In this document: positions 23,029 through 35,310 of the stretch, in pieces | How positions within the stretch are numbered: position 1 is the stretch's first letter | Layout of the letters: each line of letters opens with the position of its first letter | Source of the DNA: Austropuccinia psidii | Taxonomy: Eukaryota; Basidiomycota; Pucciniomycetes; Pucciniales; Sphaerophragmiaceae | Length of the DNA: 64,000 bases | Direction of reading: 5' to 3' | Assembly: GCA_023105745.1 (NCBI GenBank) | Contig: JALGQZ010000011.1 | Span: forward strand, 48,452,698-48,516,697 | Made by a program: the position numbers and the translations under genes | Notes under the pieces: model-generated | Told to the model about the DNA's origin: nothing | Databases searched by the model: none | The model's input: the letters and a program-made list of their open reading frames with translations, nothing else

Positions 23029-25090
23029 TTATTGCAGAGCATCACCATTCGGCCTAATAACTGGCATGTCAAGTATTTTGAGGGCGCTAGTCAGCATCTT
23101 AGTACAGCCTTTGAGCCAATCTTGATCAAATACCTGAAATGATAATCCTTCCGGAATATCACCATCATCTGTCACTCGTAATTCTGGCAATCTATCAATA
23201 GTTTTTTTACCCTTTTTTTTAATGCGATTACAAAACTCTATGTCTTGATCCATTTTTAATACCAATTCATTGAATAACTGGGAGCGCCAGCGTAATCCCA
23301 CTTTGCGGTAAACTTGACGGCCATTTTCCAGTACCTCCTCAGTATCTGAACATACTTGAGGGTCATTGAATTGTGATGCTATAATGGGAAATTTAGCCGT
23401 ATCACACCATTCATGACGGCGCTCACAGGTCTGCACATAATGAAGTAGATCATCATCAGTCTTTTCTCACAATGAAGAAGAGATACATTAACTAACCCTT
23501 TGACAAATCTTTGCGAGATTTTGATTCTCCTTCTTTTTAACCAAATACTCGGCATCCTTTTGAATAGACTTCCATTCTCTTTTCAAATAAGTGAAATATT
23601 GCTCCATTAAAGCCGCCACAACCCCATAGTTATTATGATCCTTGTTCCAAAAGTAATGATGATACTCAGTGCTGACCAGTGCAAGACGGAATGTACGGTA
23701 AAACACCATAGACATCAGCTCATTGAACGGATGTTGCCATGAGCTCTCCCAGTCCCAAGTGAATCGCTTTAGTCCTAGCTTGTGGAGCTCATTTTCGCAG
23801 TAGCTTTGGAAACCCTGAGACTGAACCTGTGTTGATGGCTCATTGAAAACATCCTCGCGGACATATCCGAGATGACCAGCCACTTGAATTGCAATTTCAC
23901 GCTCTTCTGTGCTTGGTGGTGCTGGTAGTGAGGAAAAATCCTTATCCCTAACTTTGAGTAGGAACAGGCAATGTGCATGTACTGCTGATCTCATTCCATG
24001 GACATTATCTGGAAGTTCTGCTGTCAGCCATTTTTGTTGCTCCTACTGGCTTGCACGTTTCGCCACATTGTGAGCTTTACGAGCCTGGTTCCTTTGCTGT
24101 CTGACCTTGGATTGTTCAAGCATACTCTGGGCAAGGCCCATTTGAGGATGGGTGAACTCATTATTTGACTGAGTGCCATGCTCATGCGCCGTGAAATTGT
24201 CCCTCCTTGATTCATCATTTGTTTCCATTTGAGTGGGAGACATGTTCTCATACTCATCATCCACGATTTTTTCTCTTGATGACCTGGCATGAGCTGTTCT
24301 TGGTTTGGAGGCATATGGATGATGATGTCCAGTGAATTTCTCTTTATGGACCAGAGGTGAAGATGCATAAAGTTCATCACCTGCCATGCACATCATCAGT
24401 TAACACATCAAAAAATTAATGAAGACTGGTCATACTCACAATCTTCAATTGGCTCCTGAGATCGGACTGACTTGCCTTTAGGTGCCATATCTAACCCATG
24501 AAACAAAAATATCAAATTGTGAAAAAGGTTATACTCCAAAATTAAAATGACTTACTTTGATGAAGCGTCAATCCTGGATTTCCCTCTGACAGACCACTCC
24601 AACTTACATTCTCCAATGGTCTTTTTCGTCGCCCCCCATCCACGCGCCTTTCATCACCCACATGAACCTGAGATCCTGATGGAATATTGAGGGTTGGCTT
24701 TTTACTTTGGCCAAAGGGATCCTGGGATGCGACTGGATTCCGACCGGGATTAAGGAGGAACTCACGTGGAAATTTTGATTGGGGATTAGCATGTGATGAG
24801 ATTTGAGGTGTGCCTTCTGGCCCCTGAGACACATGCATTTGTGTATTAGTGGGATTTGGGGGAATTGGAGTGACGGAAATATTTGGGATCGACCAAGTGC
24901 TTGAAGTTGGAGCCTTTGGATTGCCCACATCAATGTTAAGACCTGATACATTCATTGAGGATGCGATAGGGGTTGTGAGAGGAATGTTGGGACTCAATGG
25001 TGACTGTGTTTGAACATATTCTATGCTAGATTCACTATTTGAGTCATGAACAGAACCTGAACAGGATTTATGTGACTTGAAAGATGACAT
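23029..25090 (-). pseudogene. gene F, copy 1: disrupted
   Basis: The layout is as in the intact gene at 53569-55630: a Ser/Pro-rich exon 1 (25090 to about 24556), a tiny exon 2 and a long exon 3. Exon 3 has a stop in ASQ*EQQKW (about 24042) and a frame break around 23440-23490, where the intact copy encodes SLWTKSDDD. The product is not a family I recognise. Confidence 0.8.
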
Positions 25091-25662
25091 AAGGGCCGAA
25101 AAAGTACACTAATATTTTTAACTAGATAAAACACCTCAGTATTATGATAAAACAGAGTGATATGAGATGAAATCTTTTCAAATTTAGAATAGAGAAATTC
25201 TATTAATAGTTGGAACTAAGTGTTGCGTGAAAGTCCAATAAGCCTCTTTTTAGGAAAATCCTCCCTGCCTCCTCTTGAGCTCCTCCGCTTTTATCGGAAA
25301 CCACCCGGCACGGCCTACCACCATATAATGTAATATTTCCTTGATCTCAAAGGGGACCCATCATCCATAAGTAATCATATTTGGTAACATTTCCGCCTCC
25401 CCATTGTCACATTTTGTGAATTATCCAAACTGCCAATATATGCATTGAAATTCCACAGCATTGTACATCTGTAAAGGGGTATATTCATGAAGGATTTACC
25501 CACAAAAGAGACATCACCTTTTCCAGAAAGGCGAGACAATCCAAATCACATTCCACCCAATTAAAAGCCTGCTGCACTCAAACCAAATACCAAGACTCTA
25601 GCTGCACTCCAACCCCTTATGTAATAGATTTATATCGTTATGTCTGTAATAAGGTTTAAGCG

Positions 25663-25688
25663 ATGTACGATGGCGTGCCAGCGTACAT
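25663..25688. repeat. palindrome P6, copy 1, in the F/G divergent spacer
   Basis: ATGTACG and CGTACAT are the outer arms, then one mismatched pair, then TGGC/GCCA around GT. It lies between the divergent starts of F (25090) and G (26051). The same sequence is present at 56203-56228. Confidence 0.8.
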
Positions 25689-26050
25689 GGTTTGAATGTC
25701 AATCCCCTCAAATCAATGTTGACACATCCCTATTGGAACACCCCTCAAGGGTCAAAACCACAGTATCGCCATGTGTAAATAAAATAGAATATGTATGAGC
25801 ATTGAGCAGCATGGCATTTTACCCAATTAAACTCCTAACCAATTCCGCCATCCAGATGAGACATGTTACACTCCATCAGCTGCAGCTCACTCACCATTAC
25901 AAATGGGATAAAATTCTCAGATGGCTCAAATCATCTCCCCCTTCATAAATAATCACTCAATTTTTGGCCAATTAATAACACTCCTAAACACTTTCACATC
26001 AGCCATAGATATTTATACACAAACCAACCGTACTCCCAATTCCTGCAACA

Positions 26051-29000
26051 ATGACAACCCACCGCTATTCCTCAATGCGTATATGCATGTGTCAACACTG
26101 CTCAGCTCAAACACACTCTTCCCCTGAGGGTGATAGGCCTGGAGTTGCCTTCACACCTTTCCAATATAAACAGCACATTAAAAAGCTCAAATGAACCATT
26201 GCACCCAAATCTCTTCGAAACATCCCTACTTCTGCATCAGGATCTGAGTGCCCACAACCTCTTTTGGATCAAATATTCCCAGCTGATTATTCACCATTGA
26301 GCCAAAGCACCTTCTCCACAGCACCGGGGCTCAATTCAATTGCACAGAAACCATACAGCAGCAGTCAAACCCTTCCTCCACAAGACCTTGGAATGATAAT
26401 ATCTGCCATTCTATCATTAAGGTATAATATACCCCGCAGGGCTTCACGCATTCTCAACCCCGCCCTAAACCTGCTGATCAAGTCCAGCATCTCAAGCTCC
26501 GGTGGTCCCCCCATTCCTGCATTCCATATACCTCAAGATCTGAGTACCATATTTGAACATCTCCAATTGGAGCCAGTGATTTAAAACTATATATGTTGTC
26601 CTCAATGTTTCTCTCTTAATGGCCTTACTGAATCAGTCACAACTGACCAACCCAACTGTCAACGCCATAATGACCCAAATGATCATGATCCCCCTTGCAC
26701 ACAATCATTAGGCAAATTCATCTATGCATTTGAAGCCCACACCCAAAACACCACCAACATGAAGCAAAAATTTATACCAACAAAACATTTCATTTATCAA
26801 CCATTCAAAAATTGGCTTGCCAGATTTCTCCAGCGGGCTGGAATTATGGACATTCTGCATCAACATCAACAATCCCAAACTCCCAAATATTCCCCAAAAC
26901 GTGACGTCTGGGATGGATTGGTCTGGAGACGCTTCACTGGCACTAGAAATATCCATGACCCCCCATTCATGTCCATTCCTGGTGCATTGGCCTTCTCCAT
27001 TTATGTGGACTGGTTTAATGCACATGGAAAGTCCACCCGGTTGGCCAGAATTGGACCTATCATGCTTATTTGTCTTAATCTCCCCCCAAGTGAAAGATTG
27101 AAGCCAGAGAATGTCTATGTTGCAGGAATCATCCCTAGTCCAAAGGAGCCAACTTCCCTTCAATTGAATTATTTATTAATGCCACTCATCAACGAGCTCA
27201 AAGAGCTATGGCAAGGTTACCATTTTTCACCCACCTCAACAGGTCCTTCAGGATCCTTTATCCGTGTTGCCATTCTCACAGCCATTGCGGATGTGGTTGC
27301 CATGCGCAAGCTTACTGGATTTATTTCCCATTCAGGCAACCACTTTTGTAATTTTTGCACCATTCACAAAGCTCAAATTGAAGAAATTGGTCCTCAATTT
27401 CACTACACACACTCATATCAAAATCATAAATCAACCATTGCCAAATGGCTTCGGGCAACCCCACAACAAAGACAAGCAATTTTCTCTGAGTATGGAGTGC
27501 GATATTCAATTTTAGAAGACCTTCCGTATTGGGATGCAACCAGAATGGTTAATCTTGACATAATGCATAATTTAATACTTGGAATTTTGAAGGATCATGC
27601 AACTTTCAAATTTTTCATTCCAGAGTCCAAATCAAAAATTTACCTCAGGTCCCGGAGGAAATCCAATGACACCAACAGTTCAGACTCAGATTCCATGACC
27701 TCCAACAGCTCTCTTGATAAAATAACATTGAGAGAGGCCCACTCCCTGAGAAGAGACGCAGCAAAAATAATAAATGAGCCACTCCCCACTACTTCCCAAT
27801 GCCCACCCCTCACACGGAACATCCATCTAGTGGTTCTGTGGAGATTCCTTCATTTGATGCCGATTACATCCCCACTTCTGAAATCCCCTCTGAATTGGAT
27901 ATCACTGCACTGAGTGATCACCAGATCAAGGGTGAGGCTCTGGAGCATCTCCGTCAAATCATATCTAAGACAATAATTCCCTCATCATGGACAAGAGTTC
28001 CTTGCAACATGGGTTCCCCCTCTCATGGTAGCTTAAAAGCCACTGAATGGGCTCTCTTATATAAGGTCTATATTCCATTTTTAATGCTCAGTCAACAGAT
28101 GTCATTAGATGTACACCAATCCGCGAACATTCAAAGAAAAATGGGTCAGTCAGAAGAACTTGCAAATGAACTAACCAAGAATACATTCCATTTGATTAGT
28201 GCTATCAACATTGCCACAAGTTGGACTGTTTCAATAGGAGATGCGACTGCATTTGCTGAACATTGGAAAAAATTCCGCCTTTCCAATCAACTCCTGTTCC
28301 CAAAACAGAAAAGTAAAGCAAATCATCATTTTGCTGATCATATTCCCGAACTCTTCCAACGTTGGGGCCCAGCACAAGCCTCAGCCACATGGGGTTATGA
28401 GCGCTTGATTGGAGTATTTGCAAAAATGCCAACAAATAACAAAATATGTATGTCAATTAATAAGATCAATATATTCACATTGATTAAACACCTGAACTGA
28501 ATAAGATTAACTTCTTGCAGCTCTGAATAGATGATATAGATAAAACCTTACTTCAACATATCTGTCGATGTTCCAACCTTTCCGTTCTCCTGAAATCCCC
28601 ATCTGTGCCATGTGAAATAAAACAGCTTTTCAAATCACAGCCACCTGCCCTGTTCAATGACCATAAATATAACAAACCATCCTGCCATGACCAAGAAAAT
28701 TATGATTTCCTGGTTGAGTACTTACAGAATTTTCATGCAATGAGGGAAATAGTTGATTGGATCAGCTTAGACACTACCGTGCAATCCACAAGTCCTCCCA
28801 CTTCAAGGATTGTCTCACCTTGGTATTTTCCAGTTTCAAACATTAATATTGGGAACAATATATTTTCAACTGAATCCAAAAATGTCAGCAACAGTGTGAT
28901 ATGTTTTTTTCTGAGGGGCAACTCACGGCAATTTGGTATTATTAATAGCATTTTTAAAGTCTCTGAGCCATCTAGCATACTGAACAATAACTTTCTGATC

Positions 29001-29105
29001 TTAAAAACTTTGAAGATTGATGTGAATTTCTTACCAGATTGGCCGCATCTGAATATTTATAAAGCTGTTGGTTTTAATGATGGACACTTGATTATATCTG
29101 AATAA
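26051..29105 (+). pseudogene. gene G, copy 1: Tnp2/Plavaka transposase, disrupted
   Basis: This is homologous to the intact transposase at 56591-59751. Stops occur at about 26192 (TCA to TGA) and 26581 (CAA to TAA). A 16-bp deletion near 27796 shifts the frame, and a further stop (TAA, GAA in the intact copy) at 29103 truncates the C-terminus. The catalytic region remains legible (YVDWFNAHGK, IADVVAMRKLTGF, NLDIMHNLILG, GYERLIG). This copy cannot encode a full transposase and would depend on another copy for mobility. Confidence 0.9.
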
Positions 29106-29439
29106 GAAATAGAAGGTAACTGTGGATTGTATGATAACAAAGTTCTGTCATGTGGACTGCTTGTAATGATAAAGCCGTTATTTCATGAAATTTAGACTAC
29201 AGAAATGCCAATCTCTCAGATTCATTAGCAATTTTGCTAGTGAAATAACTGCCTCAAAATTTAGTGACAGAGACATGCCATTGTGACAAGCAAAGCCCAT
29301 TATTTCACATTGCCACAAAGAACTTACTATTTTGACATTGGGTACAGTGTGAATAAGCCAAGTTCAATGATCAAATGACCCACACACTCACCTTTCACAG
29401 AATCCAAAATTTCTAACTGCGCCATCATCATGTTTGAAG

Positions 29440-29520
29440 GGGAAGCGGCCCTTGCGCACCCGCACCGGCACACGCCAATGCACATGCACCCGCACCCGCA
29501 CACGTGGTATTGTGCGGCGG
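29440..29520. repeat. CGCACC/CACGC-rich low-complexity block, copy 1
   Basis: An irregular run of GCACCCGCAC-type hexamers near the right end. Copy 2 has a longer version at 60005-60110. Open frames across it are repeat artefacts. Confidence 0.7.
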
Positions 29521-29767
29521 GCTCTACCAGTGTCACCTGCAAAACGACAATGCCGCTCAGGCGGAGTCCTTTTATGGATGACCTGGTGAAGTCAAACCCA
29601 AGACTGGCTGAAGGACCTCTTTGATGTGTGTTTGTGCAAACAGGCGGGTCTTGTGTAATTTTTACCAACCATCGGATGGTTGCGGGATGATCAGATGGTG
29701 AGGAATCTGAGTTTAACGCACAGGGGAACCAATATTGGTGGATGTTACAGGATTTGGTGTAAGACAA

Positions 29768-29890
29768 GAGTAGGACGTGTGCTCGACGTTCGCTTGACTT
29801 TCGCTTGACGTGAGCTCAACTTTTATCCTGCTTGACGTTTGCTTGACGTGAAGTCAATCGCCGACGATTGACACAAGATTCGCCCTGGTG
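29768..29890 (-). repeat. copy 1 right subterminal TGACG repeats and TIR
   Basis: The TIR is 29845-29890, ending CGCCCTGGTG. Just inside, GCTTGAC(G) occurs several times, in the opposite orientation to the GTCA motifs of the left end. Both ends therefore present the same short motif facing inward. Confidence 0.85.
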
Positions 29891-29893
29891 TAG

Positions 29894-32700
29894 GCAAGCA
29901 TTATAGCTTCTGTCCCCTCCTGGAGGTAAGGCTGTTACCCAGTCCATGTAAACTATTTCCCAAAGGGATTTTAGTTCTTGAATTTGCATAATCACTCAAA
30001 ATTTCTTTCCTGTGGCTCTGTTTGCTTTTTGGCATCGGTTACAGGTTTGGCAGTATTCTGCAACATCATTTCTCCAATTTGGCCACCAAGAGAAGGTTTT
30101 TACTCTTTCTACTGTCCTGTCTTCGGAGGTATTTCCAGATGCAAAACTATAATGACATTAATGTAGTATAGTGTTCATCAGAGTTCTATCTGTTAAAGCC
30201 ATAACAAATGTAAGTTTACTCCTATGATAGAGGCTTCCATCAAGGAGGTGGAATCTTCCTTCATTATATGTTTTTTTCCATGATTCATATATGTTGGATG
30301 AAAGTGATGGGTCTTTACAGTCTTTCATTAGAAGTTGGTGTAAGATATGACAGTTATTGTTCATCTTTTAGCTTTCTTTAGGTTGGTTAAAGAATCTTGT
30401 GCTAATATCTGTGACACATATGCCTTCTATATTATGTTCTTCCTGTGGTACCCATGCTAGGTTTTTGGGTGTATTTGCTAAAGCCCAACTGCTAAGACCA
30501 TCTGCATTTTTATGAATATTTCCAGATTCATGAGCTATATTCATATTTCCTCTATATTCTTGGATAGCAATTTGCTATCTCAGCATGTATCTATTTGGTG
30601 TCTTCATGTTTTATAGATATTTTACAGTATTGCAGTCTGTTATCACATCAAACACTTTTCCAGCCAAATAATAGTGTAATTTATTCAACGCCCACACTAG
30701 GAAAAGACATTCCATTTGGCTTGCTTCATATCCTGCCTCTGTTGGCTTCATTTGTCTTGAAATGAAGAAAATTGTTCCTTCAACAGGTTTATCATTGATG
30801 ATTTATGTCTGATGTAGTGCAGCACCTAATCTTTCTCCAAAAGCATGAATTTACAGCTTTGAAGATAGTCTCCAATATGGAATTAGAAGAAATTGGGCAT
30901 TTTTGAGGCCATTTTTCAATTCCTCATATGCTTTAACCCTTTCTTCAGTGATTTTATAGACTTTCTGTTGGTCACAGAGCTTGTACAAGGATTTGGCAAT
31001 TCTCGCCAAGTCTTTTATATGCTTTCTGTAATAACCTGCAAATCCTAGAAATGATTGCATTTCTTTTTTGGGTTTAATTCATTGCCCTCAGTAGTACTTC
31101 TGCTACTTTGTTTGTATCTATGCCCAAACATAATCCAGATACAACATGTCCTAGTTATTTCAGCTCACTGTATGCAAAATGACATTCTTTCAAGGAAATG
31201 TTCTATTTACTTGTACTATTTTTTCTAGGACTCTTTCTAGTCTTGTTAAGTGACTATTGCAAGTTTCTGAGCAAACAATAATATTATCAATATAGATAAT
31301 TTACCATCCTTCTGATAATTCTTTGGGAAATATGGTATTCATCATTCTTTGATAATAGGAGGGTGCATTTTTCATACCAAATGGCATTCTTAAGTATTCA
31401 TAAATTACAGTGGACTATTATCCTTGGTAGCTTTTTGGCATTGTCCATTAAGATATTTTGGTGAAAACCCTTTAGAGAATCCATGGCTGTAATGAACCTA
31501 GCCTGTGACAATTTTGTTAATGTCTCACGAATTCTGAGAATTGGATATCTGTCAGGGATATTGTAGGTTTTTAAAGCTCTTAATTCCCCTACCACCCTAG
31601 ATTTTCCATTATGCCGAATGAGAAAGGCTGTTGTAGTGACTTCTACTTTTTCATTATGTCCTACTTTCCTTAATACTCCAAGTTCCATTAATTCTTTAAT
31701 GTGTACCTCTACAGATTCTCTAGCTCTTGGGCTATCTGGGTAAGCTGGTCTTCTTAATAAGGGTGGGTAAGGGCTTTCCGCATTAGGAATAATGTCTACT
31801 TTATTCCCAATGATTCCACCTAGTGGCTCTTTGTCAGTTGCAAAGGTATATTTTTAATTACACAAGAGATTAATCAGTTTTTCTTCCATTTTCTCTGTTA
31901 ACTCTTGATTGAATTCTGCATAATTAAGTTGTTCATTTATGATTAAACTTTTTCCGGGCTTTTCTCTTCATTTTTATGACTGTATTTTGTTTTTTGTTAT
32001 TTGAAAAACCAATTTTCTGCCTCTTATTGTCTCCTATGCTGAAATATCTGTCTTTTTGATTAGAGATATCTATTCCATGAATTCACAAGTAATCATTTAC
32101 AAGTTTAAAATTTTTATTATTACAGTTTTCCATTACTACAAACTGGACTTTCACTCTTATACATTGGGAAGGGTAAGAAAAAATTAATATTTAGTCAATT
32201 ATTCCAAGGGGCTTCAGGCTTTCACTTCCACTACTAAATCTAACCACTTGTATTGGTATTATTTTTTTCTTCCCAATCTGGTATGATTGCTTTTAAGTAA
32301 CCTTCACTAACACAGGTAGAGTATACCCCTGTATCTATTTTTGCTTTTGCCTCTTTTTTTCAATGATGACAATACTCATACTTGATTTTCCAGCTTTATA
32401 TCCCATTTCTTTTGCTGGTTTAGTTCTATAAAGTTTGGCATCTTGTATGTTTTGAGGCTTGCATTAGATGTCCCAGATTGTGGTAAGTTTGAATCTACAT
32501 CTAGTACTTCATATCTTAAATCAATATTATTAATTTGTGCATTAATGATTTTAATTTCATTACTTTCAGATGTTTCTTACTCTTAAGTGGCCTTTTTGGA
32601 ATCAGATTAATCTTCTTTGTCATTGTGGGCATCTATCTCCACAATTTCATTGATTCTTGCCTTTTTGAGTCAATAATTGGGTAAGCTTACAATACCTCCA
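29894..32700 (-). pseudogene. Gypsy pol: protease, reverse transcriptase, RNase H, integrase N-terminal part
   Basis: On the minus strand, a protease active-site motif DTG lies at 32335-32327 (AKIDTGVYSTCVSEGYL). Reverse transcriptase spans about 31700-31200, with the catalytic YxDD degraded to YIDN after an in-frame stop. The RT/RNase H connection ([19 protein letters not shown]) is at 31060-30851, RNase H follows, then the integrase H2C2-type N-terminus at 30364-30158. Many stops and frameshifts make this a pseudogene. Integrase continues at 7593 on the other side of transposon copy 1. Confidence 0.88.
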
Positions 32701-32999
32701 AATTTATGGCATTTTCTTTGCTCATTAGTTTTGGGTGTATTTGGTTTGAAAGGTTCTTTTGGTTTATCTTTCTTCATAAATGGTTTGTTGGGACTTTTAA
32801 TTTCCAATTATTTCCATGTTCTGCCATTTTTTGCTATTGTCACTATATCTTCTAATGCATTGATATACTCTTCTGTGGAGCATGGCTTCTATACACCTGA
32901 TTCTTAGGGAATGTTCCAATTCTCCTCCACATTTCTTGAGTATTTTAATATGCACCATTTTCTGTGACATTTATGGATACAGTGAATTTAATATTTCAG

Positions 33000-34730
33000 C
33001 TTGGTTTAAGAGCCAAGTCAAAGGTTTATCCTTATCTGGGTCAAAGAAGGAATTTTAAAATGCATTTTCTATCTTGTACCTCCAGGCATGATTTTCCCAC
33101 TTGGTGATTATTTCATTTTTCCACCAAGAACAGGTATTTTCTCCATTTGTTTTTCTTATGCCATAATACCATCTTTTTGCAGATTTCCCAAATATTGAAT
33201 GTAATCTTGAAGTGATTAATTCATCTGGTATGGCATAGTCTTCTTGTAACATGTCAATTGTTTTAATAAATAAGATATGTTCATATTCACCTTCACCTGT
33301 TAATTTTGACCATTCTTTTAATTCAGGTGCTTCTTTCATTAAGACTTGGTCATTGTCTCTATGGCTCAAGTCTGTTATTGATAGATTTGTTATTTCCTCT
33401 TTTGGCTCAACAGGACTTCTTCTATGAGAAAATTCTGTTGATAACTTTGGCATATTTAAGCTAGTCTCATTTATTTTATCCATTTTTGCAGTAATAAGTC
33501 TTATTTCACTTTTAATGTCATCTTTAAGGTTCATTCTTGCTTCATAACCTTTTTCTACATGGTCTAGAAGAGCTTTTTTGATGTGATGAGGTTTTTTCTT
33601 CAAATCTTTCAACAGAAATATTTAATTTGTTTAATTTCTCTGTAATATTGTCAATACTCATATCATAATTAATTGTCAAAGTTTTTTGTTTGATATTTAT
33701 TATGTATTCATACAATTCCTGTTGTCCTTGTATTAATTTCTGAGTCTTTTCAATCAAAATCTTTGGTTTATTATATTCAATCATAAATTTAATGTTACCA
33801 ATTTCTTTTTTATTTTGAAAAAAGATTTTTTTAAGGGTGATAAGCTATTATTTATTTCTTGTGAAGATAATTGACTATTTCTAATGTCTTTAAGAGGTAA
33901 AGTAATATTTTCAATTTCTATTCAAGCATTTACAACATCAGGAGAAAAATTCAATTCTTTGGGAAATGAGGTTGTCTCATCCTTTGTTCCTCTCTGTCCT
34001 TGAATTCCCTCAAGGTTCTGACCCTGTTGAAAACATTTTCCATAGCATTTTTTTGGATTTTTGGGATCCTTTAACTTGGGGAATATGGTTTCCTTCAATT
34101 CTTTTTCTTGTTCTTCTTCCCTTCTGGGGGAAGTTGGTGGGCCTGAGGCTTGCTGGTAGAAGCTACTGGGGCTCCCTCCTTGCTTACCTTCCTCTTTTTG
34201 GCATGGTACTCCTTTATCATTTTGATTTGAGGTTTGGATGATAGTGGATTCCATCCATTGGAGTTTCTCACTACTTCCTCCTCTTTGAGCAATTTTGAAA
34301 GGATGTTCCAGGAGTTTGTAACTCCTTGGTGGACTTGTGGCAACATTTCCCAATCCTCGTCTTTGTACACTTTGTAGTACTGCTTGTATTGGCTCATAAA
34401 TTCCTATTTGAGACCTCTGAATGTGATTTAGATCTGTTGGAGTTACTCATACTCAGTTCTTTCTCTGGCTCAGATATTATGGGCATTTCTGGGACTTTCC
34501 TTTGGGATATGTCACTTCCTTGTGTGGATTCTGTTCCACTGGGGATTTTTCCCTTTCTTTTCCCTTTTGAAGGATCAACTCTACTTCTGAGTCCAGCTCC
34601 ATCTAATTGTATGGAGTATTGGGATCTTCTTTTAGTAGTAATAATTGAGAAGATCAAAAGATTTCAGGACACTAAAAACCCATTTTATGGAAATTTAAAG
34701 ATAGTTACTCACCTTTGTAGTCCTGAATAG
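33000..34730 (-). pseudogene. Gypsy gag-like region, decayed
   Basis: Minus-strand frames give a polar, Ser/Gly/Lys-rich N-terminal stretch and a coiled-coil-like middle. A capsid-like segment at 33612-33055 carries the rust Gypsy gag signature (DELITSRLHSIFGKSAKRWYY, then WWKNEIITKWENHAWRYK). Frames shift at about 33580, 33900 and 34390. It sits upstream of protease in the expected order. Confidence 0.7.
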
Positions 34731-35310
34731 TGGATCCTGGAAAGAATAATTTCTTAGCTTTCTTTTTCTTATTGACAATATATGTTGGAGAACTTGGAAA
34801 ATTTTATTCCACCACTCTCTCAACAATGGTTTGATTGTCCTCTGTGGGGTTGTCTGCAAACACTAAAAAAAGACAAATAAATATAAGTGTTCTTTATAAA
34901 GAGTGTTATCTTTGATAAGATATGACAATTTCCATGTAAAAAAAAGGAATAAAAATAACTTTTTTTATTGGTTTTTTCATTAGTTTTTATTTTTTTATCT
35001 TTAAAGAATATAATAATAATTGACATAATTCTTTTTAAAATTAATTCATCAAATAAATTCATGATCAATTTTTAGATATTTTTTTTGATCACTAGAGGCA
35101 CTCAAATAAAGTTCTTGCAAGTCTAAGGATGTGAAAAACTACATGTAAGACAGTACAATTGCTTTACAAATGCCTCAATAGCTCTTGAAATCAATAAATA
35201 TTAAATTTTTATATAATTTCATAGCTATAAATATAATCAATTATAGGATAAGCACAATTTGAATCTTTTTCAAAGGTCTTTTAATTTTATATCATGTCCA
35301 GGCCCCCAAA
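34731..35310 (-). other. Gypsy leader between 5' LTR and gag
   Basis: AT-rich sequence without a supported gene. The segment bordering the LTR (minus strand TTTGGGGGCCTGGACATGAT, 35310-35291) is where a primer-binding site would lie. I could not match it to a tRNA 3' end with confidence. Confidence 0.4.

Larger units (their letters stand above)
7594..29890. mobile_element. giant CACTA/Plavaka-type transposon, copy 1 (defective)
   Basis: The element is 22,297 bp, bounded by 46-bp inverted repeats starting CACCAGGGC and flanked by a perfect 3-bp duplication TAG (7591-7593 and 29891-29893). It lies inside the integrase of a Gypsy element. It carries the same six genes in the same order as the copy at 39727-60439, but A, B, C, F and G are frame-broken and E has an altered Walker A motif plus a 1924-bp solo LTR. 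Without that LTR and its duplicated target the length is about 20.37 kb. A 3-bp TSD, CAC termini and a Tnp2-type transposase place it in the CACTA/EnSpm superfamily (fungal Plavaka group). Confidence 0.93.
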
